Positions 9,662 to 21,288 of a stretch of DNA of 64,000 nucleotides are shown here, one piece after another. Below the pieces are notes generated by a model. The model was not told the DNA's origin and made no database searches. It was given only the letters and a program-made list of their open reading frames with translations. This stretch comes from an uncultured Ectothiorhodospiraceae bacterium (lineage in GTDB: Bacteria; Pseudomonadota; Gammaproteobacteria; UBA6429; Thiohalophilaceae): contig CAMYMU010000046.1 in the NCBI GenBank assembly GCA_947259575.1, positions 124,001-188,000 of the forward strand. Direction: 5' to 3'. The translations under genes and the position numbers were made by a program. Each line of letters begins with the position of its first letter. Position 1 is the stretch's first letter.

Positions 9662-10145
9662 TCAAAAGACAAGTGATACAGAATTCGATGACTACCTAAA
9701 AGGTGAGTCTGCCCTGTCTGATCTTTACCACCAGAGTGAGACCGATGGTCCAGGTAAAGATATTGATAATGCTATCCTCAGCGCCGCACGCCAGGAGGTA
9801 AAACAAACTTCGTCAGGTTCATCCAGTAAAAACTATCGTTGGTATGTCCCGCTGGCACTAGCTGCCAGCCTGATTATTGCTGTGTTTGCCATACGCATCA
9901 TCCCTCTCGACAACTCGCTCGACCCGGATCAAGTGGCCGAAAATGATCAGCAAGCTAATACAGGACAACACGTCGGCTCAGGTAAGGCGGCACCTGATGT
10001 AATGCTTGAAAAAATTAATGAATTAGTCGCGAGCGGTAATAAAGACGAGGCTCAACAAGAGATAGATCTGTTTGTTGAGTTATTCCCTGATTATAAGATA
10101 GATTTTAGTAAGTATCCGGCTTTAAAAGAGCTCTCAATAAAATAA
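9654..10145 (+). CDS. Putative anti-sigma factor, single-pass membrane protein
   Basis: 163 residues. Cytoplasmic N-terminal part (about 1-60) with DDYLKGESALSDLYHQ, a pattern common in proteins encoded after ECF sigma factors; one membrane helix at about residues 63-83 (WYVPLALAASLIIAVFAI); then a periplasmic C-terminal region that looks helical (LEKINELVASGNKDEAQQEI). No zinc-binding HxxxCxxC is present, so it is not a ZAS-type anti-sigma. Function is inferred from overlap with the sigma gene and topology. Confidence 0.6.
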   Translation: MADQKTSDTEFDDYLKGESALSDLYHQSETDGPGKDIDNAILSAARQEVKQTSSGSSSKNYRWYVPLALAASLIIAVFAIRIIPLDNSLDPDQVAENDQQANTGQHVGSGKAAPDVMLEKINELVASGNKDEAQQEIDLFVELFPDYKIDFSKYPALKELSIK

Positions 10146-10147
10146 CG

Positions 10148-11542
10148 TTATTTGCGTTTTGCGTGTTTCATTAAACGCCGACGTTTTGCTACCTGTCGCG
10201 GGGTTAATTTGTTTTTTCGACCTTTGAACGGATTATCACCTGTTTTGAATTCGACCCGCACTGGTGTTCCCATCAATTTTAAGTGCTTGCGAAAACTATT
10301 AATCAAGTAACGTTTGTAACTATCAGGTAACGACTGAGTCTGGTTGCCATGAATAACAATCACCGGAGGATTTTTACCCCCCTGGTGTGCATAACGTAAT
10401 TTCACCCGGCGACCATGTACTAAAGGTGGTGGGTTGGCATTAACCAAATCGGTCATTAAACGTGTCAATCTGGGAGTAGGAATATTAACCATCGCTGATC
10501 GATATGCCTTTAGAATAGAGCCAAACAAATCCCCTACTCCGCTTCCATGTAGCGCAGAGATAAAATGTTGCTTAGCATAATTAATAAAAGGAAGCTTAAA
10601 GTCCAGCTCACGTCTTACTTTATCGCGCTGATCTTGTGACAGACCATCCCATTTGTTGATCGCAATAACCAGTGCTCTTCCAGAATCAGTTACAAATCCG
10701 ATTAAACTTGCATCCTGTTCTGTCACACCTTCTGAGGCATCCAGTATCATTAGTACTACATGTGAATCGGCAATAGCTTGTAGTGCCTTAATCACACTAA
10801 ACTTTTCGATCATTTCATTGACGCGACCACGACGTCGCACACCAGCAGTATCAATCAAGGTGTACTTTTGACCATCGCGTTCAAACGGTAAATAAATGCT
10901 ATCGCGTGTCGTGCCCGGCATATCAAAGGTCACAACACGTTCTTCGCCAAGGATGCGATTTGCCAGTGTCGACTTTCCAACATTCGGTCGACCGACGATG
11001 GCGACCTTTATTCCTGATAAATCATCTTCTTCATCGTCCTCAGTTTCAAAATCACCTGTTAGCTCTGTGATCATGGCCGTCACACCGCGACCATGCTCAG
11101 CTGCAATCGGGTACATACTTTCGAAACCAAGCTGATAAAAATCATTCAGAACCAGATCTTCATTCAGGCCATCAATTTTATTAACAATAAGGTGTACGGG
11201 TTTGCCGGTTTGTCTGATCCGATCGGCAATCTTCTGATCGCCTGGTAACAAACCGTCACGTGCATCAACAAGGAATAAAATCTGATCGGCTTCTTCTACT
11301 GCCTGCCAGGACTGGATTGCCATAATGCTATTAATGTCTTCCTGATCATCACTAAGCCCACCCGTGTCGATAACCAGGTATTTGGCACCGCCTAGCTTGC
11401 CTTCACCGTATTTACGATCACGCGTCAAACCTGGCTTGTTTGCAACGAGAGCATCACGTGTACGTGTCAAACGATTAAACAGCGTCGACTTGCCCACATT
11501 TGGACGTCCAACCAGTGCTAGTACAGGTTTTAAAGCAGACAT
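10148..11542 (-). CDS. der: Ribosome assembly GTPase Der (EngA)
   Basis: 464 residues. Two tandem G domains, each with GRPNVGKST (about residues 12-19 and 183-190), DTGG/DTAG and NKxD motifs, then a KH-like C-terminal domain ending in basic residues ([11 protein letters not shown]). Acts in 50S ribosomal subunit maturation. Distal gene of the minus-strand cluster from ndk/rlmN; lies next to bamB as in most gammaproteobacteria. Convergent with the anti-sigma gene, only 2 bases apart. Confidence 0.96.
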   Translation of the reverse strand: MSALKPVLALVGRPNVGKSTLFNRLTRTRDALVANKPGLTRDRKYGEGKLGGAKYLVIDTGGLSDDQEDINSIMAIQSWQAVEEADQILFLVDARDGLLPGDQKIADRIRQTGKPVHLIVNKIDGLNEDLVLNDFYQLGFESMYPIAAEHGRGVTAMITELTGDFETEDDEEDDLSGIKVAIVGRPNVGKSTLANRILGEERVVTFDMPGTTRDSIYLPFERDGQKYTLIDTAGVRRRGRVNEMIEKFSVIKALQAIADSHVVLMILDASEGVTEQDASLIGFVTDSGRALVIAINKWDGLSQDQRDKVRRELDFKLPFINYAKQHFISALHGSGVGDLFGSILKAYRSAMVNIPTPRLTRLMTDLVNANPPPLVHGRRVKLRYAHQGGKNPPVIVIHGNQTQSLPDSYKRYLINSFRKHLKLMGTPVRVEFKTGDNPFKGRKNKLTPRQVAKRRRLMKHAKRK

Positions 11543-11583
11543 TTTATTTTCCGATCTTAAAGAGTGTAGTGACGAAGCAGAAA

Positions 11584-12792
11584 TTACGGATAAGAGGCTT
11601 TAAAAGCTTCCGTATTCCCGTGTCGATCAATGGCGATCAATACATTACCCGTAGTTATCGGTGTGGCTAAAATATCTTTAGATTTCGGATATTCGAGATC
11701 TTCTTGTTCATCCAGGCTAGGGTCTGTGAAATCAAAAGAATCTAATCGTACCCTGGCAGCAAGTTTTCCACTATCACGTTTAATCCAATGCAAGTATCCA
11801 TTAAAATCACCGAGCACAATATAATTTGAATGTAAGACAGGCTTGGTAGCGCTACGTCGTAGCAAAGAATCCTGCTTCCACTGCGCCACCCCATTACTTT
11901 TATCCAGCGCCCATATTTTTGAGTTTGAATCGACGACGTATATTCTGTACGGATCGACCACCATGCCAATATAAGAATCAATATCTCGACTCCAGATAAT
12001 CTGACCCGAACCCAATGAAACCGCTGCCAATTTCCCCTGGAAAGCAATGGTATAGGCGACATCATCCGAAACCACAATATCTGCATCGATATCTACCAGA
12101 CGCTCTAGTGTAGTACGACCACGAGCATCAGCTATCTTTCTTTGCCAAACAACTCTGCCAGTTTGTAAATTGTAGGCAATCAGTTTTCCATTATCGAAAG
12201 CACTTAAAACTAAATCATTTGAAATAACCGGTGCACTGGTACCACGCAGTGTTAACGAAGGAGTAACTTGTCTATCAGTCCAGACTTTTTCCCCGTCAGA
12301 AGCCTTAAATGTATAGATCTCACCATTAACACAGCGCGCGACTACGTAACCTCTACCTACAGCAGGTGCGGCAAGCACCTCACTGCCGACACGAGCCTTC
12401 CAGATGACCTTGCCTGTTTTACGCTCAATCGCAACAAGGTAACCTTCACTGGTACCAAGATAGAGTGTTTCACCACTCAATGTAAGCGGGCTCCCTACGT
12501 CCATATCAAGTTTCGTTTCCCAGCGAAAACTACGATCACTAATTCTAAGCGCAGAGACGACACCAGTATGATCAACGCTATACAATATATTCTCATGCAA
12601 GACCGGGGTCAGCCTTAAATAATTATCACCCGCACCATCACCTACCTGAAACTGCCAAAGTTTCTCGATCGAAAATGTATTTGAAACTTTCTGTAGCGTT
12701 TTTGGCGGCTCTAAAAGTGAGCTAGAACAACTTGCCAGAAATAATAAAATCAATGGCAGCAGTGTTATGGAATGTAACTTTGGGCGTAACAT
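11584..12792 (-). CDS. bamB: Outer membrane assembly lipoprotein BamB
   Basis: 402 residues. Lipoprotein signal with lipobox LASC near residue 22. The mature protein is an eight-bladed beta-propeller with PQQ-like repeats, visible as recurring [23 protein letters not shown]-type blocks. A non-essential subunit of the Bam complex inserting beta-barrel proteins. Located between yfgM and der, the canonical order; 2 bases separate it from yfgM. Confidence 0.93.
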   Translation of the reverse strand: MLRPKLHSITLLPLILLFLASCSSSLLEPPKTLQKVSNTFSIEKLWQFQVGDGAGDNYLRLTPVLHENILYSVDHTGVVSALRISDRSFRWETKLDMDVGSPLTLSGETLYLGTSEGYLVAIERKTGKVIWKARVGSEVLAAPAVGRGYVVARCVNGEIYTFKASDGEKVWTDRQVTPSLTLRGTSAPVISNDLVLSAFDNGKLIAYNLQTGRVVWQRKIADARGRTTLERLVDIDADIVVSDDVAYTIAFQGKLAAVSLGSGQIIWSRDIDSYIGMVVDPYRIYVVDSNSKIWALDKSNGVAQWKQDSLLRRSATKPVLHSNYIVLGDFNGYLHWIKRDSGKLAARVRLDSFDFTDPSLDEQEDLEYPKSKDILATPITTGNVLIAIDRHGNTEAFKASYP

Positions 12793-12794
12793 AA

Positions 12795-13469
12795 TTATTC
12801 GCTATCCCCAGTTTTGCCTATCTCTGGTTTAGCTGCAGCTGGCTTAGCTCCCAAATCGTCCAGCTTCATTTGGACAAGCTCACGCTGCTTACCTCCAAAT
12901 GATGTAGAAGCCAGGGCTAATTCATATGCACTACGTGCCTTCTCAATATCGCCGCGCATTCTATAGATATCACCTTTGATCACTGCATATTTAGCATCAA
13001 AAGCAGGCTCACTGATATCTTTTAACAACTTCTCAGCCTCATCTAGTGCATTTTTTGCGACCAGCATCTTGGCTAAACGAAGCCGTGCGATATGTCCGAC
13101 TGAATCATGCCCTGGGTGTGAAGTTGCCCAGCGCAAATGTTCTATTGCTTTATCCGTATCACCTTTTGCATAGTCAACTGCAGCCATGCGCAGTGCTGAT
13201 AAAGCCGCATATGTGGTTCCTTCATAATCTTTTTTTAATGACTCATAACTTGTGGCTGCATCAATCTTTTCATCACCAATCGCTGTTACAAACTCATCAT
13301 AAAGTGCAGACGCTGCCAGAGATCGTGTCTCTTTGTATTCGGTCCACTTCCAGAATCCAATGATGGCACCAACACCAATCACAATACCAACTACAATAGC
13401 GGTACCATTTTCCTTCCACCATTTTTTCAATACTTCTACTTGTTCGTCATCTGTTAACTGTTCACTCAT
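12795..13469 (-). CDS. yfgM: YfgM family TPR protein, ancillary SecYEG translocon subunit
   Basis: 224 residues. N-terminal cytoplasmic EQVEVLKKWWKENG, one membrane helix about residues 23-42 (GTAIVVGIVIGVGAIIGFW), then periplasmic tetratricopeptide-like repeats. In E. coli YfgM associates with PpiD and SecYEG. Placed between hisS and bamB as in the family's usual neighbourhood. Confidence 0.88.
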   Translation of the reverse strand: MSEQLTDDEQVEVLKKWWKENGTAIVVGIVIGVGAIIGFWKWTEYKETRSLAASALYDEFVTAIGDEKIDAATSYESLKKDYEGTTYAALSALRMAAVDYAKGDTDKAIEHLRWATSHPGHDSVGHIARLRLAKMLVAKNALDEAEKLLKDISEPAFDAKYAVIKGDIYRMRGDIEKARSAYELALASTSFGGKQRELVQMKLDDLGAKPAAAKPEIGKTGDSE

Positions 13470-13486
13470 TATCTTTAACCATTAGT

Positions 13487-14773
13487 TTAGGAATTCGTTT
13501 GATTTGCATAATTTTGCAACCAGGCCAATAACTCTGATTGCTTTATCGTTACTTGTTCTGCACCCGTTCGAAGCTGCTTAATTGTTATTTGGGATGATGC
13601 CATTTCATCTTCACCCAATATAAGCGCTAATTTTGCCTGACTTTTGTCTGCCCGTTTCATCTGACTTTTCAGGCTACCACCACCAGCGTGCACATGAAGT
13701 CTCAATGCTGGAAGCTCGTCGCGTAACGATTCGGCCAATCGTCGCCCATGGATCTGAGCTTCTGGGCTTAGCATTATAAAATAAGCGTCCGGTAGTTGGA
13801 CAGAATTCGCTAGAAAATCTCCATCCAACAGTGAAATTAATCGTTCAATTCCCATGGCAAAACCCACCGCTACAGTGTCGCGCCCACCTAATTGTTTGAC
13901 TAAGCCATCATAGCGCCCACCCGCACAGACTGTACCCTGTGCACCGAGGTGATCAGTAACCCATTCAAAGACCGTTCTGTTGTAATAGTCCAAACCGCGT
14001 ACCAGGCAGGGATTGATTCGATATTTGATACCGTGCTCATCAAGAATTAAGCACAATTCCTTAAAGTGTTGCTCCGACTCCTGATCAAGGTGTTCAGCCA
14101 GTTTTGGTGCTGCCTCAACGATCTCGCGCATGTCAGGATTTTTGCTATCAAGAATACGTAATGGATTGGAGGTTAAACGCCTCTTTGAATCTTCATCCAG
14201 CTTATCTTCATGACCTTTAAAATAATCCACCAGGATGTCACGATAAGCTGCGCGCGCTTGATTAGAACCAAGAGAATTTATTTCAAGTTCGACTTTGTCC
14301 TGAATTTCAAGCAGTTTCCAGAACCTGGCTGTCATCAGAATCAATTCTGCGTCAATATCAGGACTTGCAATACCAAAGACTTCAACACCCAGTTGGTGGA
14401 ACTGACGGTAACGGCCTTTCTGTGGACGTTCATGCCGAAACATAGGACCGGCATACCACAGCTTCTGAACCTGGTTATGCAATAACCCATTTTGCATGGC
14501 TGCTCGTACACAACTCGCGGTTCCTTCCGGGCGCAAAGTTAAACTATCACCGTTACGATCGTCAAAAGTATACATTTCTTTTTCGACAATATCGGTCACT
14601 TCACCAATGGAGCGTTTAAACAGACTGGTCATCTCCAGTAATGGCATACGAATTTCTTCGTAACCATAATTATCCATCAGTTGCTGGAAGACACGCTCAA
14701 CTAATTGCCAGCTTTTAATATCCGCTGGCAAGATATCGTTCATTCCACGAATTGCTTGAATTGACTTACTCAC
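13487..14773 (-). CDS. hisS: Histidyl-tRNA synthetase
   Basis: 428 residues. Class II synthetase: motif 1 around [18 protein letters not shown], motif 2 [20 protein letters not shown], the histidine signature [15 protein letters not shown], motif 3 GFAMGIERL, and a C-terminal anticodon-binding domain. Begins 10 bases after the rodZ stop. In many relatives ispG lies between rodZ and hisS; it is absent here. Confidence 0.97.
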   Translation of the reverse strand: MSKSIQAIRGMNDILPADIKSWQLVERVFQQLMDNYGYEEIRMPLLEMTSLFKRSIGEVTDIVEKEMYTFDDRNGDSLTLRPEGTASCVRAAMQNGLLHNQVQKLWYAGPMFRHERPQKGRYRQFHQLGVEVFGIASPDIDAELILMTARFWKLLEIQDKVELEINSLGSNQARAAYRDILVDYFKGHEDKLDEDSKRRLTSNPLRILDSKNPDMREIVEAAPKLAEHLDQESEQHFKELCLILDEHGIKYRINPCLVRGLDYYNRTVFEWVTDHLGAQGTVCAGGRYDGLVKQLGGRDTVAVGFAMGIERLISLLDGDFLANSVQLPDAYFIMLSPEAQIHGRRLAESLRDELPALRLHVHAGGGSLKSQMKRADKSQAKLALILGEDEMASSQITIKQLRTGAEQVTIKQSELLAWLQNYANQTNS

Positions 14774-14783
14774 GATATGACTT

Positions 14784-15707
14784 TTATTCTTCTGTTAAAC
14801 CAAGGCGAAAATATGCTATTTGATCTCGTTGATAACGCTTGTGATTAAATGATTTATTCTTATAAAAAACCGCAACGCCCTCAGCATTTCCTAGTAAAAT
14901 TGTATACGGTGCAACTCCGTTGACATGTATTTCTGTGTCCTTCGCAGCTAGGCGGTAAACATGACGCTTACCTTCAGAGTCTGTAATTTCAATCCAGGAG
15001 TCTTCACTAACGACTAGTTTCAAGTCTCCACTTTCTACCTGCTCTGCTACTACAGCTGCTTCAACCGCAACATCACCTTCATCAATAAGTAATGGCGAGG
15101 GAGATGCTGACTCTTCGTTTTGTGCAATAGCCACTTCGGTTCGTTCTGCATTAAATTGTTGTATCTGCTCCTGAACCTGAGCTGGCCGTTCAATAACGGC
15201 TGATTGATTCATCTCTGGTTGATTCATATCTGGAACTGGTACATCAATCGTAGTTGATTCAGTATTGGCGGTAGTGTCAAACATTTGAAACTTCTCAGCA
15301 AACCACATGAAGCCCGCTGCGACTAATAATGCAATAAGAATAAGCACCACAAACTTAATTATTCCGGGATTGATCTTTTTTTCTGGTTCCATACTCACGG
15401 TTTCTGGAATCAGAGCTGCATTGATCTCCTGTCCTTTGCTATACGCACTAACTATTTCATCCTCAGGTAATTTAAGGATACGTGCATATGAACGTAAGTA
15501 ACCACAAATATACGCCGGTGAGGGTAAGTCATCGTACTTGTCGGTCTCAAGCGCCTCGACAATATTGACATCAAGATGAAGGTGATGAGCAACCTCATCT
15601 TTACTAAGATGCAAGTCTTCACGAGTTAACTTTAATCGGTGCCCGGGTAAAGCAACAGTTGGTGCTTCTTTTTCCTGGGTCTCTGTTTCTTGATCATGCT
15701 CAGACAT
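14784..15707 (-). CDS. rodZ: Cytoskeletal protein RodZ
   Basis: 307 residues. N-terminal cytoplasmic helix-turn-helix of the HTH_25 type ([19 protein letters not shown]...[18 protein letters not shown]), a single membrane helix about residues 112-132 ([20 protein letters not shown]), a Gln/Pro/Asn-rich periplasmic linker and a C-terminal DUF4115-type domain ([18 protein letters not shown]). It links MreB to the cell-wall elongation machinery. Two bases from pilW upstream. Confidence 0.9.
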   Translation of the reverse strand: MSEHDQETETQEKEAPTVALPGHRLKLTREDLHLSKDEVAHHLHLDVNIVEALETDKYDDLPSPAYICGYLRSYARILKLPEDEIVSAYSKGQEINAALIPETVSMEPEKKINPGIIKFVVLILIALLVAAGFMWFAEKFQMFDTTANTESTTIDVPVPDMNQPEMNQSAVIERPAQVQEQIQQFNAERTEVAIAQNEESASPSPLLIDEGDVAVEAAVVAEQVESGDLKLVVSEDSWIEITDSEGKRHVYRLAAKDTEIHVNGVAPYTILLGNAEGVAVFYKNKSFNHKRYQRDQIAYFRLGLTEE

Positions 15708-15709
15708 GG

Positions 15710-16468
15710 TTATATCTTGCCCTGCCGTTCAAGTTTGATAAGTAGTTTCGCTTCCTTCGAGTCAGGGTACTTACCCTTCAGCTTGACTTTATAACTCGCG
15801 ACTGTATTTTTAGCTCCACGTGCATTTTCCAACAAAATCCCCAACCATAGACTCTCAGAATTATGTGGCGCAATTGCGACATAACGGGAATAGAGTGAAT
15901 AGGAAGCCTCACTGTTGCCAGCATCAAACCGTATTTGTGCTAGTTGCAACAAACTCTTTGCCATTCTGGGGTTAATCTTTAATGCTTCAGAAAAAGCCTT
16001 TTCCGCCTGAGTAACAAGCCCTTGCCGTAACCGACACAAACCAATATTTTCGTATGAGCTCGCTTTATTTGCATATAGCGAATCAGATAATGGCTTTTTG
16101 AAAAGAGCGATAGCTTCATCATACTTGCCTAAATCGCAAAGATAGACGCCATAATTATTTTGAATAGTAAGATTGTCAGGCTGTAGATTCATTGCAATTT
16201 GAAAATGTTTATCTGCATTTTCAGGGTCGTCTAAACGGCGATAGAGTTCTGCCTTGTAATGATGAGCATCCGCATTTTCCGGATCAAACTTTAATGACTT
16301 ATCTAATTTGACGAGTGCTCGCTGGAACTGTCCCTGCTGCATGTAGCCTAATCCAAGTTGCGCATTCAGTTGTGACGCTCGCTTTACATCCGTCGGAGCA
16401 AGAACTGTTTCAGTGGTACAGGCGACCAAAAAAAGCATTAAACAACATATGCCCAGAGTCTTTCTCAT
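15710..16468 (-). CDS. pilW: Type IV pilus biogenesis lipoprotein PilW/PilF (TPR)
   Basis: 252 residues. Lipobox LVAC near residue 16. At least five tetratricopeptide repeats follow, for example [20 protein letters not shown] and [20 protein letters not shown]. The family (PilF in Pseudomonas, PilW in Neisseria) is the pilotin for the PilQ secretin. No other pilus genes are in the window. It overlaps the rlmN stop by 4 bases (ATGA), so translation is coupled. Confidence 0.88.
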   Translation of the reverse strand: MRKTLGICCLMLFLVACTTETVLAPTDVKRASQLNAQLGLGYMQQGQFQRALVKLDKSLKFDPENADAHHYKAELYRRLDDPENADKHFQIAMNLQPDNLTIQNNYGVYLCDLGKYDEAIALFKKPLSDSLYANKASSYENIGLCRLRQGLVTQAEKAFSEALKINPRMAKSLLQLAQIRFDAGNSEASYSLYSRYVAIAPHNSESLWLGILLENARGAKNTVASYKVKLKGKYPDSKEAKLLIKLERQGKI

Positions 16469-17565
16469 CGAGTTATTCCTCCACTATCGCGTCTCAATTT
16501 TCTTTTGGTTCGATCCATTACCTGACCTGCCAACTGGCCGCAGGCAGCATCAATATCTTCACCGCGTGTCTTACGAGTAATTGTTGTAAGTCCCTTCGCG
16601 ATGAGCACATCACGGAAGGCATCAATTTTTTCTTGTGATGAGCAACGGTAATTAGTGTTGGGAAAAGGATTAAAGGGAATTAAATTCACTTTTGAGGGAA
16701 TGTTCTTGAGTAACTTAGCTAAAGCCAATGCATCCTGCCTCGAATCATTGATACCTTCCAGCATTACATATTCAAACGTGATTTTACGCCGCGGTTCATC
16801 CGCAATGTAATTTTTACAAGCCTGCATCAATTCTTTGATTGGATATTTTTGATTCAAAGGAACGATTTCATTTCGCAATTCATCATTAGGTGCATGTAGC
16901 GATACCGCAAGACTAACATCGCTCACTTCCTTTAAGCGATTCATTGCCGGAACAACACCAGAAGTACTTAAGGTTACACGCCGTTTAGACAACCCATAAG
17001 CATCATCTTCAAGCATTAGTGATATCGCTTTAATCACATTATCAAAATTCAGTAATGGCTCACCCATACCCATCAATACAATATTTGAAATCATTCGTTG
17101 TTCACGTGGCTGACAACCCATCGCCTGATTAGCAACCCACAATTGCCCAATAATTTCAGATACAGTTAAATTTCTGTTAAATCCCTGCTGCGCTGTCGAA
17201 CAAAAACGACAGTCAAGTGCACAGCCTACCTGCGAAGAGATACACAAGGTGCCCCTGTCGGCCTCTGGAATAAAAACGGTCTCGATGCAATTCTTCTCGT
17301 CCAGCTTTAAGACCCACTTGATAGTGCCATCATGGGAGCGATGTTCGCTGAGCATTTCAGGTGGTCTGACCTCCGCAATCTCGATTAATTTTTCGCGCAA
17401 GGACTTGCTCAAGTTCGACATTGAGTTAAAGTCTCTGACCCCAAACTGGTAAATCCACTTCAGTACTTGCGAAGCACGAAAGGGCTTTTCCCCTAGTTCA
17501 GAAAAAAAGGCTTCTAATCCGGCTTTATCCAGATCAAGCAAATTAACTTTTAAATTTGAATCCAA
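16465..17565 (-). CDS. rlmN: Dual-specificity 23S rRNA/tRNA adenine-C2 methyltransferase RlmN
   Basis: 366 residues. Radical-SAM enzyme methylating A2503 of 23S rRNA and A37 of some tRNAs. The 4Fe-4S ligands are C115, C119 and C122 in GCALDCRFC. The SAM-binding MGMGEPLLN and the C-terminal catalytic Cys in AACGQLAG are present, as is the second catalytic Cys region near YRCSSQEK. Lies between ndk and pilW as in pseudomonads and relatives. Confidence 0.96.
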   Translation of the reverse strand: MDSNLKVNLLDLDKAGLEAFFSELGEKPFRASQVLKWIYQFGVRDFNSMSNLSKSLREKLIEIAEVRPPEMLSEHRSHDGTIKWVLKLDEKNCIETVFIPEADRGTLCISSQVGCALDCRFCSTAQQGFNRNLTVSEIIGQLWVANQAMGCQPREQRMISNIVLMGMGEPLLNFDNVIKAISLMLEDDAYGLSKRRVTLSTSGVVPAMNRLKEVSDVSLAVSLHAPNDELRNEIVPLNQKYPIKELMQACKNYIADEPRRKITFEYVMLEGINDSRQDALALAKLLKNIPSKVNLIPFNPFPNTNYRCSSQEKIDAFRDVLIAKGLTTITRKTRGEDIDAACGQLAGQVMDRTKRKLRRDSGGITR

Positions 17566-17582
17566 TTGACAACCTTCGCAAA

Positions 17583-18014
17583 TTAACGAGTACGCGGACA
17601 GAGCCCATCATCGCCGAAGAAAAATGCAATTTCAGTGGCCGCCGTCTCAGCCGCGTCGGAACCATGTACCGCATTTTCAGTAATATCCGTGGCAAAATCG
17701 GCCCTTATAGTTCCCGCCGCTGCCTCTTTGGGGTTAGTGGCGCCCATTACTTCACGATTTTTCGCAATGGCATCTTCGCCTTCAAGCACCTGGACCATAA
17801 TGGGGCCTGAAGTCATATAGTCCACTAACTCACCATAAAACGGACGTTCTTTATGCACAGCATAAAATTCGCCTGCCTGTTCTTTAGTTAAATGCATCAT
17901 CCGGGCTGCGATAATTTTCAGCCCCGCCTTCTCAAATCGAGCATAAATCTCACCGATAACATTCTTTGCCACGGCATCAGGTTTGATAATCGAGATGGTA
18001 CGTTCAACAGACAT
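17583..18014 (-). CDS. ndk: Nucleoside diphosphate kinase
   Basis: 143 residues. Transfers the gamma phosphate of ATP to NDPs through a phospho-histidine; the catalytic His is in [12 protein letters not shown]. The N-terminal [15 protein letters not shown] is typical. Upstream of rlmN by 17 bases. A hairpin at 18055-18072 separates it from the isc operon. Confidence 0.97.
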   Translation of the reverse strand: MSVERTISIIKPDAVAKNVIGEIYARFEKAGLKIIAARMMHLTKEQAGEFYAVHKERPFYGELVDYMTSGPIMVQVLEGEDAIAKNREVMGATNPKEAAAGTIRADFATDITENAVHGSDAAETAATEIAFFFGDDGLCPRTR

Positions 18015-18052
18015 TTGAAACTCCAGAAAATTCCAATATTTACAATAACATA

Positions 18053-18074
18053 AACCCGCACCTTAGCGCGGGCT
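18053..18074 (-). terminator. Candidate weak terminator of the isc operon
   Basis: GC stem CCCGC / GCGGG (18055-18059 with 18068-18072) in the spacer between iscX and ndk; read on the minus strand it is followed by TTTATGTTATTG, only a weak T-run. A second small hairpin, CGGG-CTATAA-CCCG, lies just after the iscX stop at 18157-18170. Together they may end or attenuate isc transcription before ndk. Confidence 0.4.
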
Positions 18075-18172
18075 ACATTCACAAATCCACAAGGATTTGA
18101 TCGGAAATTGTATCTGTTCGGAGGGAGTTTGGGAAATGAAAAACCTAGCTAAATTGCGGGTTATAGCCCGGT

Positions 18173-18373
18173 TTAATCGCGTTCCTCAAGCCAGGCCATC
18201 TGAATAGCTTCCAGGATCCGCTCACCCGAATGCTCCGGGTCGTCATCAAATTCGTCCAACGCCATCACCCAGTTGCGCAGATCGACAAAATTCACTGTTT
18301 TAGGGTCCATATCGGGGTAGGCCTCATCTAGCTGAATCGCTATTTCCAGGCTATCGGTCCATTTCAGGCTCAT
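18173..18373 (-). CDS. iscX: Fe-S assembly protein IscX (YfhJ)
   Basis: 66 residues, family size. Starts MSLKWTDSLEIAIQLDEAYPD and contains the conserved VNFVDLRNWV and acidic EFDDDPEHS. Small acidic protein that binds IscS and iron and modulates cluster synthesis. Last gene of the isc operon, 29 bases after the fdx stop. Confidence 0.95.
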   Translation of the reverse strand: MSLKWTDSLEIAIQLDEAYPDMDPKTVNFVDLRNWVMALDEFDDDPEHSGERILEAIQMAWLEERD

Positions 18374-18402
18374 GTTTCACTCCTCTTCACTCGTCATACC
18401 AC

Positions 18403-18741
18403 TTAATGGTTTTCAGAAACCATATTTATAGTGTATTTGGGAATCTCGATAACCAGGTCCTCATCGGCAACAATCGCCTGACATGACAGTCGTGAATCTG
18501 GCTCTAATCCCCAGGCCTTATCCAGATAATCATCCTCTTCTTCAGTGGACTCCTCCAGAGAATCAAACCCTTCTCGCACATATACATGGCATGTTGTGCA
18601 GGCACAGGATTTTTCACAGGCATGTTCGATATCAATGCCGTTCGACAAGGCCGCATCACAGATGCTGGTACCAGGCTCGGCCTCAATCACTGCCCCTTCT
18701 GGGCAAATCTCTTCGTGAGGTAAAAAAATTAATTTCGTCAT
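18403..18741 (-). CDS. fdx: 2Fe-2S ferredoxin of the ISC system
   Basis: 112 residues from the ATG at 18741, which aligns with the family start (TKLIFLPHEEICPEGA); an in-frame ATG at 18765 would add 8 residues and lacks a clear ribosome binding site. Cluster ligands are the four Cys in HACEKSCACTTCH and LSCQA. Adrenodoxin type; supplies electrons for cluster assembly on IscU. Confidence 0.95.
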   Translation of the reverse strand: MTKLIFLPHEEICPEGAVIEAEPGTSICDAALSNGIDIEHACEKSCACTTCHVYVREGFDSLEESTEEEDDYLDKAWGLEPDSRLSCQAIVADEDLVIEIPKYTINMVSENH

Positions 18742-18833
18742 TGTTCCAGTAACACCTTTACTCATAATTTTTGCGGAAATCCTGATTTATTCAGAGGTTC
18801 CTGCGGCACATGGATGAATTGTTCAGAGATACA

Positions 18834-20708
18834 TTAGTCAAACTCATCGACTTGATGGCCAGCCAATGCTTGCTTGATGCTTTTGTTCATCCTTCTTGCC
18901 GCAAAATCAGTGGTTGCTTCATTAAGCTTGTCGATCGCGCTTTTAATCTTGTGATGGTCTTCACCATCTCTAACTTTATGGAGTGCAAGTAATGCTTTTT
19001 CAATCGTCTTAACTTCTTCTGCAGTTAACAAATCGCCGTCTTGTTGCAAAGCAATCTGTAAGGCATCCATTACCCGATCCGCTTCTACCTGTTGCTCCCG
19101 GACATTCCTTAATTCAACATCATCTTTTGCATGCTCAATAGAGTCTTTCAGCATCGACTCTATTTCTGTATCCGTTAACCCGTATGAAGGCTTAATCTGG
19201 ATACTAGCTTCAACACGTTTGGTCTCTTCTTCCGCTGTAACCGACAACAAGCCATCTGCATCGACCTGAAAAGTCACCCGAATGCGCGCAGCCCCCGCCA
19301 CCATGGCAGGAATACCCTGCAGACTAAATTGGCCAAGTGAGCGACAGTCAGACACCAGCTCTCGTTCACCTTGTAGAACATGCACCGTCATCCCAGTTTG
19401 ACCATCTTTAAATGTCGTAAAATCCTGTGCACGAGCAACCGGAATCGTTGTATTGCGCGGAATGATTTTTTCTACCAGACCGCCCATCGTTTCCAATCCT
19501 AATGATAGCGGTATCACATCCAGCAACAATAATTCATCATCGGGTTTATTGCCGGCTAACACATCGGCCTGAATAGCAGCACCAACAGCAACCACTTTAT
19601 CCGGATCAATATCGACCATAGGTGGTTGTCCAAAAAATTCTTCAATTTTTTCACGTACCCGTAAAGTACGAGTTGAACCACCGACCATGACGACTGCTTT
19701 TACTTCATCAACGGACACATTTGCATCGCGTAATGCGCGCCGCGAGGTGATGAGCGTCTTTTGAATGAGTGGATCGATAAGCTTATTCAGCTGTTCGCGA
19801 TCAAGCTGACCTTGCCAGGCACTGCCATCTTGCAAATCGATATTTAACTCGACTGATTCAACATCTGCCAGTGCTTCTTTAGCGCTGCGGGCATCATGTA
19901 AAAGTCGACGTATTACGCCATGACTCGCGTCTTCACCAATATTTGCCTGAGACATAATCCACTGTGCAATAGCATGATCAAAATCATCCCCGCCCAGTGC
20001 TGTATCCCCAGCTGTTGAGAGCACTTCAAACACGCCTTTATTCAGACGTAATATGGAAATATCAAAGGTACCGCCGCCAAGATCAAAAACTGCGGTTATT
20101 CCCTCTGCACTTTTATCCAGACCATATGCAACTGCAGCAGCCGTAGGCTCATTCAACAGGCGCATGACATTAAGCCCAGCAAGTTTGCCCGCATCTTTCG
20201 TCGCCTGACGTTGTGCATCATCAAAATATGCAGGGACAGTGATCACTACGCCTTTTAACTCATCGCCTAATGTTTTCTCTGCACGTTTTTTTAGGACATG
20301 CAGAATTTCGGCCGAAACCTCAATCGGACTCTTGTCACCCGCGACTGTTTTAATTCGCGGCACACTGGTATCAGTCTGCACAAATTCATAGGGCAAACGA
20401 TCACCAAGGTGTTTGATATCTTTTACTCCACGTCCCATAAACCGTTTTACAGAAGAAATCGTGTTGAGGGGATCGTCCGCAGCAGACTGGATAGCCTGCG
20501 TGCCAACCACAGGTGCTTGTTCATTATCTAAATAACGAACAACTGAGGGTAACAGGTGTTCACCCTGTTCATCTGGCAAGGTATCGGTTTGGCCACTTCG
20601 CACGGTTGCCACTAGTGAATTTGTCGTACCCAGATCAATACCTGCAGCGAAACGACGCTCATGCGGTTTGGTAGATTGACCAGGTTCACTGATTTGTAGC
20701 AATGCCAT
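18834..20708 (-). CDS. hscA: Fe-S assembly Hsp70 chaperone HscA
   Basis: 624 residues. Hsp70 ATPase domain ([43 protein letters not shown]) and substrate-binding domain from about residue 395. HscA recognises the LPPVK motif, which is present in the IscU encoded here (LPPVKIHC). Divided from hscB by 26 bases. Confidence 0.96.
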   Translation of the reverse strand: MALLQISEPGQSTKPHERRFAAGIDLGTTNSLVATVRSGQTDTLPDEQGEHLLPSVVRYLDNEQAPVVGTQAIQSAADDPLNTISSVKRFMGRGVKDIKHLGDRLPYEFVQTDTSVPRIKTVAGDKSPIEVSAEILHVLKKRAEKTLGDELKGVVITVPAYFDDAQRQATKDAGKLAGLNVMRLLNEPTAAAVAYGLDKSAEGITAVFDLGGGTFDISILRLNKGVFEVLSTAGDTALGGDDFDHAIAQWIMSQANIGEDASHGVIRRLLHDARSAKEALADVESVELNIDLQDGSAWQGQLDREQLNKLIDPLIQKTLITSRRALRDANVSVDEVKAVVMVGGSTRTLRVREKIEEFFGQPPMVDIDPDKVVAVGAAIQADVLAGNKPDDELLLLDVIPLSLGLETMGGLVEKIIPRNTTIPVARAQDFTTFKDGQTGMTVHVLQGERELVSDCRSLGQFSLQGIPAMVAGAARIRVTFQVDADGLLSVTAEEETKRVEASIQIKPSYGLTDTEIESMLKDSIEHAKDDVELRNVREQQVEADRVMDALQIALQQDGDLLTAEEVKTIEKALLALHKVRDGEDHHKIKSAIDKLNEATTDFAARRMNKSIKQALAGHQVDEFD

Positions 20709-20734
20709 AGGATTCTCTTTGTTTCGACTCTTGT

Positions 20735-21274
20735 TTACAGGGCATCCGCTAGATCTTGTTCAAGACTTTCGCATTCAAATATCAGCTTTTCGAGGAATTG
20801 GAGTTTCTGAACCTGCATTTTAGCAGCTTCATACTCTTGAGTGCTGATTAATTCCTGTAAGCGAGCAATCATCGTGCTTTGTTTATGATTAATCGATTCC
20901 ATTAACTCGTTTAAGCTGGCAAAGGGGTCATCTTGCTTACGTACATCAGCGACGGCCTCACGTAATTCCATTTGTTCCATCAAAAACTCAGGATCCATGG
21001 TCGTCTCTTTTTCGTCATCAAACTCAACACCATTAAGTTCTAGTAAATAGCGTGCCCGTTTTAATGGCAGTTTCAGGGTGTTTAGTGCTTCATTGATATT
21101 TGCGGCTTGTTGGACCGCGAGGCGACGGTCCCGATCGCTTGCATTCGCATAGCGGTCAGGGTGTACCGTTTTTTGGAGTTCCCGATAACGCTCTGTTAAT
21201 AGGGACGTATCGATTTGAAAATCTACCGGCAGGCCGAAAATCTCAAAATAATTTTGCGTAAACTCCACGGCCAT
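20735..21274 (-). CDS. hscB: Fe-S assembly J-protein co-chaperone HscB
   Basis: 179 residues. N-terminal J domain with HPD in [11 protein letters not shown] and a C-terminal three-helix domain that binds IscU. Stimulates HscA ATPase and delivers IscU. Follows iscA by 14 bases. Confidence 0.95.
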   Translation of the reverse strand: MAVEFTQNYFEIFGLPVDFQIDTSLLTERYRELQKTVHPDRYANASDRDRRLAVQQAANINEALNTLKLPLKRARYLLELNGVEFDDEKETTMDPEFLMEQMELREAVADVRKQDDPFASLNELMESINHKQSTMIARLQELISTQEYEAAKMQVQKLQFLEKLIFECESLEQDLADAL

Positions 21275-21288
21275 GATGACTTCTACCT

